From positions 2,669,821 through 2,733,820 of the forward strand of contig NC_022997.1 of assembly GCF_000503895.1 (NCBI RefSeq): 64,000 nucleotides of DNA, in the 5' to 3' direction. Below the pieces are notes generated by a model. That model was not told the origin of the DNA. It was given only the letters and a program-made list of their open reading frames with translations, and did no database searches. Shown in pieces: positions 35,401-43,296 of the stretch (positions are counted from its first letter, which is position 1; each line of letters starts with the position of its first letter). Made by a program: the position numbers and the translations under genes. Origin of the DNA: Hyphomicrobium nitrativorans NL23. GTDB taxonomy: Bacteria; Pseudomonadota; Alphaproteobacteria; Rhizobiales; Hyphomicrobiaceae.

Positions 35401-35478
35401 TGCCAGCACGGCGATGATCATGAAATAGACGACGACCGAGCGATGCCGGAGGGCCCATTCGGAGAGATTGAACCTCAT
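32404..35478 (-). CDS. RND efflux pump, inner-membrane permease
   Basis: This 1024-residue protein has the full RND layout: 12 transmembrane segments, two large periplasmic loops, and a proton-relay region SLGALIIALALLVDDAMTTT with two Asp in the fourth transmembrane helix. It resembles the HAE1 group rather than the metal pumps, but closer assignment needs an alignment. It overlaps the adaptor gene by four bases. No outer-membrane channel gene is next to it, so it may share a TolC-type channel. Confidence 0.9.
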   Translation of the reverse strand: MRFNLSEWALRHRSVVVYFMIIAVLAGLAAYNRLGRSEDPTFVIKTMVVQAAWPGASIEDTLRQVTERLERKLQETPKLDFLRSYTTAGVTTIFVNLEGDTTAPEVADIWYHVRNSVGDIRHTLPAGIVGPGFNDDFGDTFGIIYGFTADGFTHRELRDYVDAVRSRLLQVPDVSKIEVLGAQDEKIFVEFSIKELASLGIDRAALLAALHAQNVVQPAGTIQTGDERLSVRVSGGFESERDLRELNFAVGGRLLRLADIAEVRRGYADPPQPFFRVDGAPAIGLAIAMRDGGDILALGKAVKAAMAELTANLPIGIEPMLVADQAVTVEGAISEFMTSLWQAVAIILAVSFISLGVRPGLVIALSIPLTLAVVFSIMDLSGIDMQRISLGALIIALALLVDDAMTTTDAMLSRLAEGDGKVEAATFAFRTYAFAMLAGTLVTIAGFVPVGFAASSAGEYTFSLFAVVAIALVVSWFVAVLFAPLMGVAILKVPEKKAGEDEKPGFVFRTYRNLLTSAMRARWLTVGGTVGLFVVALLAMSLIPRQFFPSSDRPELMVDLGLPQNASIYASDSVARRFDAALKDDPDVARWSTYVGRGAIRFYLPLDVQLPNEFFSQAVIVAKDVAARKRLQEKLERLLADEFPGLVSRVAPLELGPPVGWPVQYRVSGPDIGIIREISLKLAAIVASNPDAASVNYDWIEPTRQVRIRVDQNEARLLGLSSEALAGVLNTVISGRPVTQVRDDIYLVDVIARAREEQRVSLATLRHLQVPLPGGRTVPLGQFATFEYEQDQPLVWRRDRVPTLTVQADVKPGVLPDTVVSALAPGIDALAGTLPKGYRIAVGGTVEESAKSQASVMAVVPVMLLLMFTILMLQLQSFQRLALVLTVGPLGLIGVVAALLVSGRPLGFVAILGILALLGMITKNAVILIGQIEAERAAGKDVWQAAVDASSARFRPIMLTAISTVLGMIPIAPTVFWGPMAFAIMGGLLVATILTLVFLPTLYVAWFGGKEPEAAPADPATVPA

Positions 35479-36587
35479 GGCGACGATCCGAGGAGACGGA
35501 CCTCCTGTCCGGGATGAAGCGCCTGCACGCCAGCAGTGACGACCACCTCACCGGTGTCGAGCCCCTGCGAGATCGTGACCGTTGCGGGCTCGAAGCGGAG
35601 CACGTCGACGTTGCGCATCGACACCGTGCGCGTCTCGGGATCGACAATCCAGACCGCTGGCTGCTGCTCGCTTCTCGTCAGCGCCGAGGCCGGGATCTCG
35701 ATGATCGCGCCGGAGGCCATCGTTACGCGCCCTGTCACCGTCGCTCCGAGACGCATGGCTTCGGGCGGATCGGTGAGCCCAACCTTGACTTCGAAGGTTC
35801 GCATCACCGGGTCCGCCTGGGGCGCGACCTCGCGGACGCGACCCATCGCGGTGACCGTCGGGGCTTCCGTGAGAAACACCGAGATCTCCGGATCGCCCGG
35901 CACCGTGCGCAACACGTTTGCGGGGACGTCGAAAACCGCATCGCGGCCATCCTTGCGCGCGAGGCGTACGATGGCCTGACCGGCCTGGACGACCTCACCT
36001 GCGCCCGGCCCCGCATCCGTGACCGTGCCCGGCGCATCCGCTTTCAGTTCGGTGAAGCCCACGAGATCGTGCGCGGCCTTGAGTTCCGCTTCCGCCGCTT
36101 CCACCGCCTGCTCGGCCGTGCGGCGCGCCTTCTCCGCCTGGTCGTAGATGGCGCGCGTGGTCCAGCCTTGTCCGATGAGGGTTTCCTGGCGCTCGTAGTG
36201 ATTTCTTGCCTGTGTGAGTTGTGCCTGCGCTGTCGCGAGACCGGCTTGGGCGACACGCAGCGCATTCATCTCGTTCTGGGATTCGAGGCGAACCAAAACC
36301 TGGCCCGCAACGACGCGCTGGCCGCGGCTCACGCTGTTCTCCAGCACCCGGCCGGCGATGCGGAAACCGAGGATCGCCTCGTCATCGGCCTCGATGCGTC
36401 CGGTCAGCGTGATCGGCGTTCCCGCTTCCCGCTTCTCGACCGTCACGGCGCGAACGGGTCGCGGCTCCGGCGTCGCCGCTTCGGGTTCGGCTCCGCAACC
36501 TGCCAGCAGCAGGGGGACTGCAGCCATGGAAATACCGAGCTTGGGCCATCCGCATCGTACCCGTCGCGTCCGGACGCTCGCCATCAT
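35475..36587 (-). CDS. RND efflux pump, periplasmic adaptor lipoprotein
   Basis: This 370-residue protein has a lipoprotein signal with lipobox LLAGC (AAVPLLLAGCGAEPE). It then shows the membrane-fusion-protein arrangement: a lipoyl-like segment (ADDEAILGFRIAGRVLENSV), a helical hairpin (about residues 95-165) and beta-barrel domains. It couples the permease to an outer-membrane channel. ATGA overlap with the permease gene shows co-translation. An alternative start at the second Met is possible. Confidence 0.9.
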   Translation of the reverse strand: MMASVRTRRVRCGWPKLGISMAAVPLLLAGCGAEPEAATPEPRPVRAVTVEKREAGTPITLTGRIEADDEAILGFRIAGRVLENSVSRGQRVVAGQVLVRLESQNEMNALRVAQAGLATAQAQLTQARNHYERQETLIGQGWTTRAIYDQAEKARRTAEQAVEAAEAELKAAHDLVGFTELKADAPGTVTDAGPGAGEVVQAGQAIVRLARKDGRDAVFDVPANVLRTVPGDPEISVFLTEAPTVTAMGRVREVAPQADPVMRTFEVKVGLTDPPEAMRLGATVTGRVTMASGAIIEIPASALTRSEQQPAVWIVDPETRTVSMRNVDVLRFEPATVTISQGLDTGEVVVTAGVQALHPGQEVRLLGSSP

Positions 36588-36607
36588 GACCGCAACCCTC
36601 CCTTGCC

Positions 36608-38062
36608 TCAGAATGCACCGGCCACGGACCCGATGCCGATCACCGCGACGAGCGCGATGAGGGCGCCTACGATCGCGACCATCACGATATCGAAATAGCT
36701 TTCGCGATGACTTGCACCGCAGACGGCGAGCAGCGTGACCACGGCGCCGTTGTGCGGGAGGCTATCGAGCGTGCCGGAGCTGATCACAGCCACGCGATGC
36801 ATGAGGGCGGGGTCGATGCCGGCATCGAGCGCCATCGCCTTGTAAACCTCGCCCAGCGCATCGAGCGCGATGGTCATGCCACCCGATGCCGAACCCGTCA
36901 GCGCCGCCAGGACGTTCGTCGCAACGGCGAGCGAGACCAGCGGACCTCCCTCCATCGCGAGCAGTGCGTCGCGAACGGCAGCGAATGCGGGCAACGCAGC
37001 CACGACCGCGCCGAAACCGACGAGGCTCGCGACGCTGACGGCCGGCAGAACAGACGCGTTAGCGCCAGCGTCCATGGTGTCGCGCAACGCCGGCAGGCGG
37101 CGATGGTTGATGGAGATGACCGCCACGATGGCGGCCACAAGCGCCGTCACGACCGACCACACACCGCCGACACCGGCGAGTGTCGTCTCGCCCCAGCGTT
37201 CTTCGGCGAGGAAGGACACGTCGAGGCTGGGAAGGACGAACTGAGACATTACGAGGTTGACGGCTATGACGATGCCGAGCGGCAGCATCGCGAGCGCAAT
37301 CGGCGGACGCGTCGGACTTGGCTGGCCGCGCGACAGCTCGGCGGGGTCGAACTCGCGGGCCACGGTGCCGAGTTCGCGGACCAGAAGATCGTCGGCGGGG
37401 GTCGCATCGACTTTCGGCGGATCTTCCCCGAAACCCTCGCCCGCACGTTTGGCGCGCTCCTCCGCGCCTTTCAGCCACCACATGCCGAAGCCGAGCATGA
37501 TCAGCGACGCGATCAAGCCCAGACCCGGCGCCGCGAACGGTGTCGTGCCGAAGAACGGCATCGGGATCGCGTTCTGGATCGACGGCGTTCCCGGCAGCGC
37601 CGACATCGTGAAGGTGGACGTGCCGAGCGCGATGGCGGCGGGCATGAGACGGCGCGGCACGTTGGCGGCACGGAACAGGGCAACCGCCATCGGGGCCAGC
37701 ACGAAGAACGCAACGAACAGGCTGACGCCGCCATAGGTCACGAGCGCGCCCGCCAGGACGACGGCGAGGACCGCACGTTTCGGGCCGAGTTTCTCGGTCA
37801 TGAAGTCCGCGATCGTGGCAACCGAACCGCTGTCGTCCATGAGCTTTCCGAACAGCGCCCCAAGAAGAAACAACGGGAAGAACTGCGCGAAGAAGCCCGC
37901 GGCACTCGTCATGAACGTCTGCGTCCAGTGCGCGAGAAGCGGTTCGGCCGCAAAGGCGGCCGCGACCAACGCGGCGACGGGCGCGAGGAGGAGGATGCTC
38001 CATCCCCGATAGGCAAGCCCGATCATCAAGAAGAGACCGACGAGGATACCGAGCAGACCCAT
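36608..38062 (-). CDS. GntP-type permease
   Basis: This 484-residue protein with about 12 transmembrane segments has GntP-family features: FFPLFLLGALFGKLMDDSGS, a STFTMSALPGTPSIQNAIPM element and ISSGTLDSLPHNGAVVTLLA near the C-terminus. The last element is shared with the short-chain hydroxy- or fatty-acid subgroup. It is likely a proton-coupled carboxylate importer, possibly for beta-hydroxybutyrate, but the substrate is not proven. It lies 3 bp after the patatin gene, so the two are probably transcribed together. Confidence 0.83.
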   Translation of the reverse strand: MGLLGILVGLFLMIGLAYRGWSILLLAPVAALVAAAFAAEPLLAHWTQTFMTSAAGFFAQFFPLFLLGALFGKLMDDSGSVATIADFMTEKLGPKRAVLAVVLAGALVTYGGVSLFVAFFVLAPMAVALFRAANVPRRLMPAAIALGTSTFTMSALPGTPSIQNAIPMPFFGTTPFAAPGLGLIASLIMLGFGMWWLKGAEERAKRAGEGFGEDPPKVDATPADDLLVRELGTVAREFDPAELSRGQPSPTRPPIALAMLPLGIVIAVNLVMSQFVLPSLDVSFLAEERWGETTLAGVGGVWSVVTALVAAIVAVISINHRRLPALRDTMDAGANASVLPAVSVASLVGFGAVVAALPAFAAVRDALLAMEGGPLVSLAVATNVLAALTGSASGGMTIALDALGEVYKAMALDAGIDPALMHRVAVISSGTLDSLPHNGAVVTLLAVCGASHRESYFDIVMVAIVGALIALVAVIGIGSVAGAF

Positions 38063-38065
38063 GGA

Positions 38066-39100
38066 TCAGACTCCCTCCAACAAGACGTCGAGGTCAACGG
38101 TGGAGCGCTTGCCGATGTGCTTGCCGTCCCGGGTCAGGAACTCGTCCGCCGCCTTGCGCCCCTCGCTGTGCAGCCACGAGATGAAGTCCCACTCAGCATT
38201 GAGCTTGGACGAGTAGCCGAGTTCGCTCATCAGACCGTTTCGCACGAGGTGGATCCGCATTCGGGCCCAGCGCGCACCCTCGCTGTTGCCAGCATCGACC
38301 ACCTTGCGCAGCAGGGCGATCATGCGCAGCTCCTTGAGAAGCACGGCGTTGAACGACACTTCGTTGAGGCGATTCAGGATGTCGCGCGCGCTGCTCGGCG
38401 TGCCGGGACGTTCGACGGGGTTGATCGGAATGAGGATGGTGTCGTCGGAATCCAGTTCGCGCACCAAGGGCGTCATGGTCGGATTGCCGGAATAGCCGCC
38501 GTCCCAATAGGATTCGCCATCAATCTCGATGGCCTGGAACAGCGTCGGCAGGCAGGCGGAAGCCAAGAGCACGTCCGGCGTAATGTCCGCATTGCGAAAC
38601 ACGCGTCCACGCCCAGTGCGCACGTTGGTTGCGGTGATGAACAGGCGGATCGGAGACGAGCGCAGACGCTCGAAATCGATCATCTCGCTCAGAATGTCGC
38701 GCAGCGGATTGGCGTTGCCCGGATTGAGATCGTAGGGCGAGAACAGCCGCGACAGCAGATCCATTCCGATGAACACCGGCGAGTTGTCGAGTGTCCATTT
38801 GCCGAGCACCCTGTCTAGCGGGCCGCGCTGGAACGGACTGAAGCGCGCCGCGTCCGAAATGCCGCGCCAGAAAGCCGCCAATGCCTCACGCGCGCCTTCC
38901 GCACCGCCTGCCGCATACCCGTCTGCCAGAACGGCAGCGTTCATCGCGCCTGCGGACGTGCCGGATATGCCGTCGATCTTGAAACGGGTGTCTTCGAGGA
39001 GGCGGTCCAGAACGCCCCAGGTGAACGCGCCATGCGATCCCCCGCCCTGGAGCGCGAGATCGATCGGGACAGGCTTGGAAGAGGATGCGCTTTTGGTCAT
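38066..39100 (-). CDS. Patatin-like phospholipase
   Basis: This 344-residue protein has the patatin oxyanion loop LQGGGSHGAF (residues 18-27), the catalytic Ser in GTSAG (Ser49) and the partner Asp in WDGGYSGN. No signal peptide is seen, so it is probably cytoplasmic. ATG 39100 is preferred with an AGGG upstream; a start 36 bases further on the 5' side is possible. With the GntP-type permease downstream, a role in PHB or lipid turnover is conceivable (inference). Confidence 0.87.
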   Translation of the reverse strand: MTKSASSSKPVPIDLALQGGGSHGAFTWGVLDRLLEDTRFKIDGISGTSAGAMNAAVLADGYAAGGAEGAREALAAFWRGISDAARFSPFQRGPLDRVLGKWTLDNSPVFIGMDLLSRLFSPYDLNPGNANPLRDILSEMIDFERLRSSPIRLFITATNVRTGRGRVFRNADITPDVLLASACLPTLFQAIEIDGESYWDGGYSGNPTMTPLVRELDSDDTILIPINPVERPGTPSSARDILNRLNEVSFNAVLLKELRMIALLRKVVDAGNSEGARWARMRIHLVRNGLMSELGYSSKLNAEWDFISWLHSEGRKAADEFLTRDGKHIGKRSTVDLDVLLEGV

Positions 39101-39409
39101 CCCTGCCTGCGTCCTCTGTCGCGGCTCCCGCCCCACCGGGAATTGTCATCTGTGATACGAATGAGCGTACACACGCGCCGGCTCTTCGACGATGCGTGTG
39201 CTGAGACGTAGTTAATCGACAGTGTGCGCGTCAGGCAAGGCGGCCGTTGCAGCCGTCATCCTTTCTCGATGGGAGGCAAGGTCATCCGAAATTCTATCGA
39301 GGCGGCGGACGCCGACAATCGTCACGGTTGCGAAGTTGCAGGCTCGAACGCGCCGCGTGAAACTGTCTCGCCCCGGAGATCGATTTCTCCGAGGCTGCTA
39401 TCGACCGCC
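39101..39409. other. Intergenic stretch, nothing assigned
   Basis: This 309-bp region lies upstream of the patatin gene on its strand and before the repeat array. No coding potential with a good start was found. It should hold the patatin-permease promoter, but no clear -35/-10 pair was seen. Confidence 0.4.
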
Positions 39410-39744
39410 TAGGGCGTTTTCCGATCCGTTTCATCGGATCGGACGCTCTATATCTTTGATGCGACCGATGATTCACGCTTCGGACTTTCTCCGCGCTGCC
39501 GATTCACGCCGCGCCGGGTAGGCGGCGCGGCGATCGGAGCAGCTAGGGTCCAAAGCGATCATGGCCACTTTCGTCAGACCGATGATTCACGCTTCAGGCT
39601 GGTAGGGCCTGAAGCGATCATGGTCTCTTGAGCTAGACCGATGATTCACGCTTCGGACTGATAGGGTCCAAAGCGATCATGGTCACTTGAGTTAGACCGA
39701 TGATTCACGCTTCGGACTGATAGGGTCCGAAGCGATCATGGTCT
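39410..39744. repeat. Palindromic repeat array, copy 2 (hairpin plus four units, 59-bp period)
   Basis: The array starts with the GCGTTTTCCGATCC...GGATCGGACGCTC hairpin. Four copies of the GATTCACGCTTC...GAAGCGATCATGGTC unit follow; the CATGG marks fall at 39560, 39619, 39678 and 39737, exactly 59 bp apart. Some arms read CAGGC/GCCTG and others CGGAC/GTCC(G/A). The first unit is interrupted near 39490-39545 by a second, GC-rich palindrome with the same GATTCAC...GATC frame. The right end lies 4 bp from the stop codon of the YciF-type gene. Confidence 0.9.
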
Positions 39745-39748
39745 GGGT

Positions 39749-40303
39749 TTAGGCTGAGGCGTGGCGGTTGCCCGTGCTCTTCTTCTTCGAAGACGCTTTG
39801 CCCTTGGGCGCTTCGCCGCCCTGTCCGGCGCGCGCATTGATCTCGGACTCTGCAAGCTTCGACAGTTTGGCGTCGGTCTGCTTTTCTTCTTCGAGCGTCT
39901 CTCTCAGAAGGTCTCCCGCGTCCGACATTCCGAGTTTGTCGGCCCAGGCCGCCAAGGTGCCATAGCGAGCGATCTCGTAATGCTCGACGGCCTGAGCCGC
40001 GCTCAGCATCCCGGCATCGCGGACGGTGTCGTCTTCTGCCTCCTCGATGATTTCCCCGGCTTCCTCGGCGAGGCCGTCGATTGCAGGGCAGCGCTTGCCG
40101 CGCGCCGCCTTGCCGACCATTTCAAAAATTCGTTCCAGACGCTCGACTTGGCCTTCCGTCTGTTCGATGTGCTCCTCGAAAGCCGCCGCAAGCCGCGAGG
40201 AACTCGCCTTCTTCGCCATTTTCGGCAGGTTCTTTAAGATCGCTTTTTCAGCGTAGTAGACGTCTCTCAATGTCGCTTCAAAGAGCTTTTCGAGCGTGTC
40301 CAT
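39749..40303 (-). CDS. YciE/YciF-type ferritin-like protein (DUF892)
   Basis: This 184-residue protein with a four-helix ferritin-like fold starts MDTLEKLFEATLRDVYYAEK. It contains AAFEEHIEQTEGQVERLERI and the helical pair AVEHYEIARYGTLAAWADKL, with His and Glu at iron-site-like places. A basic, Lys-rich tail follows. The family is linked to stress responses, and the metal role is not well settled. Its start lies inside a 261-bp gap that also holds the next repeat array. The stop lies 4 bp before a repeat element. Confidence 0.87.
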   Translation of the reverse strand: MDTLEKLFEATLRDVYYAEKAILKNLPKMAKKASSSRLAAAFEEHIEQTEGQVERLERIFEMVGKAARGKRCPAIDGLAEEAGEIIEEAEDDTVRDAGMLSAAQAVEHYEIARYGTLAAWADKLGMSDAGDLLRETLEEEKQTDAKLSKLAESEINARAGQGGEAPKGKASSKKKSTGNRHASA

Positions 40304-40408
40304 AGGCAATACTCCGGAGGTTGAGCGGTGGAAGTCACAACGCCTTCGCCCGCGGGACGTTCCGGACGCTTGCGCCGATGGTGCTGAATGTCTTGAGGGC
40401 TGTCGGCC

Positions 40409-40566
40409 ACGCTTTTCAGGCTGATAGAGCCTGAATCGATCATGGTCTCTTGAGTTAGACCGATGATTCACGCTTCAGGCTGATAGAGCCTGAAGCGATC
40501 ATGGTCTCTTGAGTTAGACCGATGATTCACGCTTCAGGCTGATAGGGCCTGAAGCGATCATGGTCT
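40409..40566. repeat. Palindromic repeat array, copy 3 (three units, 59-bp period)
   Basis: Three copies of the CGCTTCAGGCTGATAGAGCC-type hairpin are seen, with CATGGTCT at 40441, 40500 and 40559 (exact 59-bp steps). The first copy is slightly degraded. Unlike the other elements, it lacks the distal GCGTTTTCCGATCC hairpin. The array overlaps the stop codon of the gene that ends at 40565 by two bases. Confidence 0.9.
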
Positions 40567-42508
40567 AGCCGCGCGGGGGCCGGCGACGCTCGCTGAACCA
40601 GGCGCGGTACTCCGTCATCTTCGCGCGCTGTGCCGACGACGCTTGCAGCTTGCACGTCGAGGCTTCCGCGCTACCGTCCGGCGCGCCCCAACGCAGCTCA
40701 ACGCAATCGTTCAGATTGTAGGCCATCTCCAGATCCGCCACGCGCTCTACCACGTCGCTCACCGTGAGCGTCCACTCCGAGCCATCGCTCCGCGTATAGG
40801 CGAACTTGCGCGCGGAAAGCTCCGACGCGAGCGTGCTCTCCAGGTCGGCCTTGACGTCGGCGACGCTCTTCCCCTCCGGCATTGCGTACCGCTCGGGCCG
40901 GCGCGCGACGCGGTCCGGAAACCCGCGCACCACATCGATCGCAATCAGCAGGCGCAGGTCGCGCGAGGGCGTCGCGAAATCCTCCCACGGCCCGGTCGTC
41001 TCGAAGATCGACGCGCCGTCCGGCATGGCCACGTCGCGACCGCCGCCCACCTGGAACTGTCGGCCGTTCTCGACCGATGTCACGCGGGCGTTCACCTGCT
41101 CATCAAGTGCCGCGATCGCCTCCTTCATCGCGCGCATCGGATCGAGCGGCGCGGGCGAGATCACGTCATCCATGCGATCATAGAAGTCCTCGACCGCGAT
41201 CTCGGATTGCTCAAGCGAAAAATCGCCGTACTCAGGATGCTTCGCGATCTGAGCATTGCTCAGCCGCCTGAGCGCGCCCTTCTCGCGCACGACGGGCCGG
41301 AAGCGCTTGAACCCCGGGCCTCCGAGCGCGGGATCTTGCGCGAACAGGAAATTGCCCCGCCAGAAGCGCTTACGCGCCACCGTCCCGTCGGGCTGGGCAT
41401 CGATGGCAAGCAGTATCCCCGCCGCGCCGTCCGACTGCGGCATGCGCTTGGCGAGCACCAGAATGTGTCCGTATGGATCGGCGTAGATGGTCCCCGGGCG
41501 CAGAGATTCCTGCGTCAGCGGCACAGGATAGTAGTCCGTGTTGTTGTCGTCCGCCGCCGTCCGCCCGGATCCGGAATGGACGCCGTTGGCAACGGTTGTC
41601 CGCAGATAGAATCCAAATCCCGGCACGAGCCCCGGCGGGCGTTGCGTGCGCGGCGCAGGCTTGGCTGGGGGCGGCGCGGGCGCGAACAACCCGAACAGAT
41701 CGGCCGACGCGGGCTTCGCCTCGGGCGCGGGCGGCTCGGGGGGAGGCTCCTCGTTTTGAATGTTCCACCACGCATGGCATCGTGGCGGCTTGCCGCCGCC
41801 ACCGCGCGTACACTTCGCGTACCCGAACGGCAGCCCCATCTTGAACGCGAAATACGCACGCAGGAAATAGGGAAGGTCGGCGCAATCCGGCCGAATAACG
41901 TGCTTCTGCTCGTCCTCGCGCAAGCCCAGATGATTGAACAGGATATTGCGCGACCGGTCATGCAACACCTCATGCAGCGCCTTCCACGACAGCGTCTCCT
42001 CGAGCGGTGCATCGAAGAGCTTCTCGATCCATGCAGAATAGAGGTTCTCGTTTTCACGGGTCCACGAATCCCGCACGGGCCAGACACTCTTTGCCGTCGC
42101 CCGCGAGGCCGCCGGCCGATTGCGCTGCACGGAAATCTCGCGCGTGAGCGGGCCGCATTCCGACGATGTTCCGCCGCGCGCGAGTTTCGCCTGCCACGTC
42201 CCTGCGGCTGGCGAGGCGACCTCGGCGACCCAGAAATACGGCGGCCCGCCGTACCGCTCGCGCGATGTGACGGCGACCTTCCCGCCAGGCGTGATCAGCG
42301 AAAGCTCGCCCTCGATCCGCTCCTCCGTCGCGAAGACGACGCGCAGCGGCGCACCGCGCCAGGGGGCGACTGGCGAGGACAGGACCGCAAGCCCGGCCGC
42401 GGCATCCTCGCAACGTCCGGATGGACTTTGGGTCTCCGCCTTCGCTACATCTGCGATCAGCAAAAAGGCTGCCGCAGCAGCAGCCGCAAAATGGGGCGCG
42501 GGAAACAA
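40565..42508 (-). CDS. Large secreted protein of unknown function with a possible papain-like fold
   Basis: This 647-residue protein has an N-terminal signal sequence (FLLIADVAKAE). A domain near residues 30-125 may be beta-rich. A conserved-looking segment, PDCADLPYFLRAYFAFKMGL at about residues 209-228, is followed by a proline-rich stretch and then DPYGHILVLAKR. A Cys followed later by a His in GH is the layout of NlpC/P60 or transglutaminase-like enzymes, but I cannot confirm it. The rest holds a long helical part. The stop codon lies in a repeat array. Confidence 0.7.
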   Translation of the reverse strand: MFPAPHFAAAAAAAFLLIADVAKAETQSPSGRCEDAAAGLAVLSSPVAPWRGAPLRVVFATEERIEGELSLITPGGKVAVTSRERYGGPPYFWVAEVASPAAGTWQAKLARGGTSSECGPLTREISVQRNRPAASRATAKSVWPVRDSWTRENENLYSAWIEKLFDAPLEETLSWKALHEVLHDRSRNILFNHLGLREDEQKHVIRPDCADLPYFLRAYFAFKMGLPFGYAKCTRGGGGKPPRCHAWWNIQNEEPPPEPPAPEAKPASADLFGLFAPAPPPAKPAPRTQRPPGLVPGFGFYLRTTVANGVHSGSGRTAADDNNTDYYPVPLTQESLRPGTIYADPYGHILVLAKRMPQSDGAAGILLAIDAQPDGTVARKRFWRGNFLFAQDPALGGPGFKRFRPVVREKGALRRLSNAQIAKHPEYGDFSLEQSEIAVEDFYDRMDDVISPAPLDPMRAMKEAIAALDEQVNARVTSVENGRQFQVGGGRDVAMPDGASIFETTGPWEDFATPSRDLRLLIAIDVVRGFPDRVARRPERYAMPEGKSVADVKADLESTLASELSARKFAYTRSDGSEWTLTVSDVVERVADLEMAYNLNDCVELRWGAPDGSAEASTCKLQASSAQRAKMTEYRAWFSERRRPPRG

Positions 42509-42694
42509 ATCGGGGCTTCCTCAATCGCAATTCAACAGCAATGCGAAAGCTTCAGCCGTAAAAATGGCGAATTTAATGCTCCGACGACCTCACGTGCTGC
42601 CCGACGCGCCGCCGGTCGACGCAACCGGGTCGGTGGCGCGGAGTGGGGACTTTCGGCAGATTTTTCCTGCGAAATCAATAGCCCCGAAATGGCG

Positions 42695-42771
42695 TGGCGA
42701 TCCCGGCTGGATTCGAACCAGCGACCCTCTGCTTAGAAGGCAGATGCTCTATCCGACTGAGCTACGGGATC
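42695..42771 (-). tRNA. tRNA-Arg (anticodon TCT)
   Basis: On the minus strand, a cloverleaf begins GATCCCGTAGCTCAGTCGG. Its anticodon loop is CTTCTAA (anticodon TCT, reads AGA). A T arm of GGTTCGAATCC and the closing CGGGATC pair follow. The discriminator base is G, and CCA is encoded at 42697-42695. The acceptor arm 42771-42765 pairs with 42705-42699. Confidence 0.95.
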
Positions 42772-42895
42772 GTGCTTTCTAAGGAGCGTTCGCCGACGCC
42801 GGAATGCGCGGCGAGCGCCTCGATGTGGCCCTTCTATATCAAAGAGATGCGCCGGCGCACACCCCGAGCCGTGTCTCAAATCTCCCTGCGGCCGC

Positions 42896-43201
42896 TCAGT
42901 GAGTCCAGGCGCCCAGACGCCCGAACTTGAAGTTGTCGGCGTAGGACTTGCGGATGAGGCCCCGCGGATTGGGCTCTTCGAGACGATAGGGGATCCCGTT
43001 CCGCTCGGCGTAGGCAATCGCCTCTTCCTTCGTGTCGAAGGACAGCCGGACCTGCGCGCGCGTATCGGCGGAGCTCGTCCAACCCATCAGCGGGTCGATC
43101 TTGCGCGGTGTCGCCGGCTCATGTTCGAGAACCCAAACTTTGGTTCGGGCCAGGCCAGACTGCATGGCGGTCTTGGCCGGCTTGTAGATGCGTGCCGTCA
43201 C
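42896..43201 (-). CDS. ETC complex I subunit (NDUFS4-type)
   Basis: This 101-residue protein reads MTARIYKPAKTAMQSGLART, then KVWVLEHEP and DPLMGWTSSADTRAQVRLSF, and closes with KSYADNFKFGR. This is the NDUFS4/18-kDa accessory subunit of NADH dehydrogenase, found in alphaproteobacteria and mitochondria. It stands alone here, away from any nuo operon, as is usual for this gene. It lies downstream of bluB by about 95 bp. Confidence 0.93.
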   Translation of the reverse strand: MTARIYKPAKTAMQSGLARTKVWVLEHEPATPRKIDPLMGWTSSADTRAQVRLSFDTKEEAIAYAERNGIPYRLEEPNPRGLIRKSYADNFKFGRLGAWTH

Positions 43202-43296
43202 GGATGACCTCGCTCGTTCTTTTGGTCGGTTGCTCTTTCGTGCTTAGCGCCGTCGGCGGCGGCCGGCAAGCACCAGACGACGCGCGTGCGAGCGGC

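Noticed and set aside
36707-38818. Very long open frame on the strand opposite the GntP permease and patatin genes
   Set aside because: It mirrors two well-supported genes, has a strongly Arg/His/Asp-skewed composition and no domain. High GC content makes such antisense frames common.
39410-40566. Repeat arrays as a CRISPR
   Set aside because: Units are palindromic and joined by near-identical 9-bp linkers, with no variable spacers and no cas genes nearby.
40643-42736. Long open frame opposite the secreted unknown protein
   Set aside because: Low-complexity Arg-rich translation and a better gene with a signal peptide on the other strand; it also runs into a tRNA gene.
42695-42895. tRNA-Arg as an integration site of a mobile element
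   Set aside because: No integrase, no direct repeat of the tRNA end and no foreign-looking genes were seen nearby. The same holds for tRNA-Pro.
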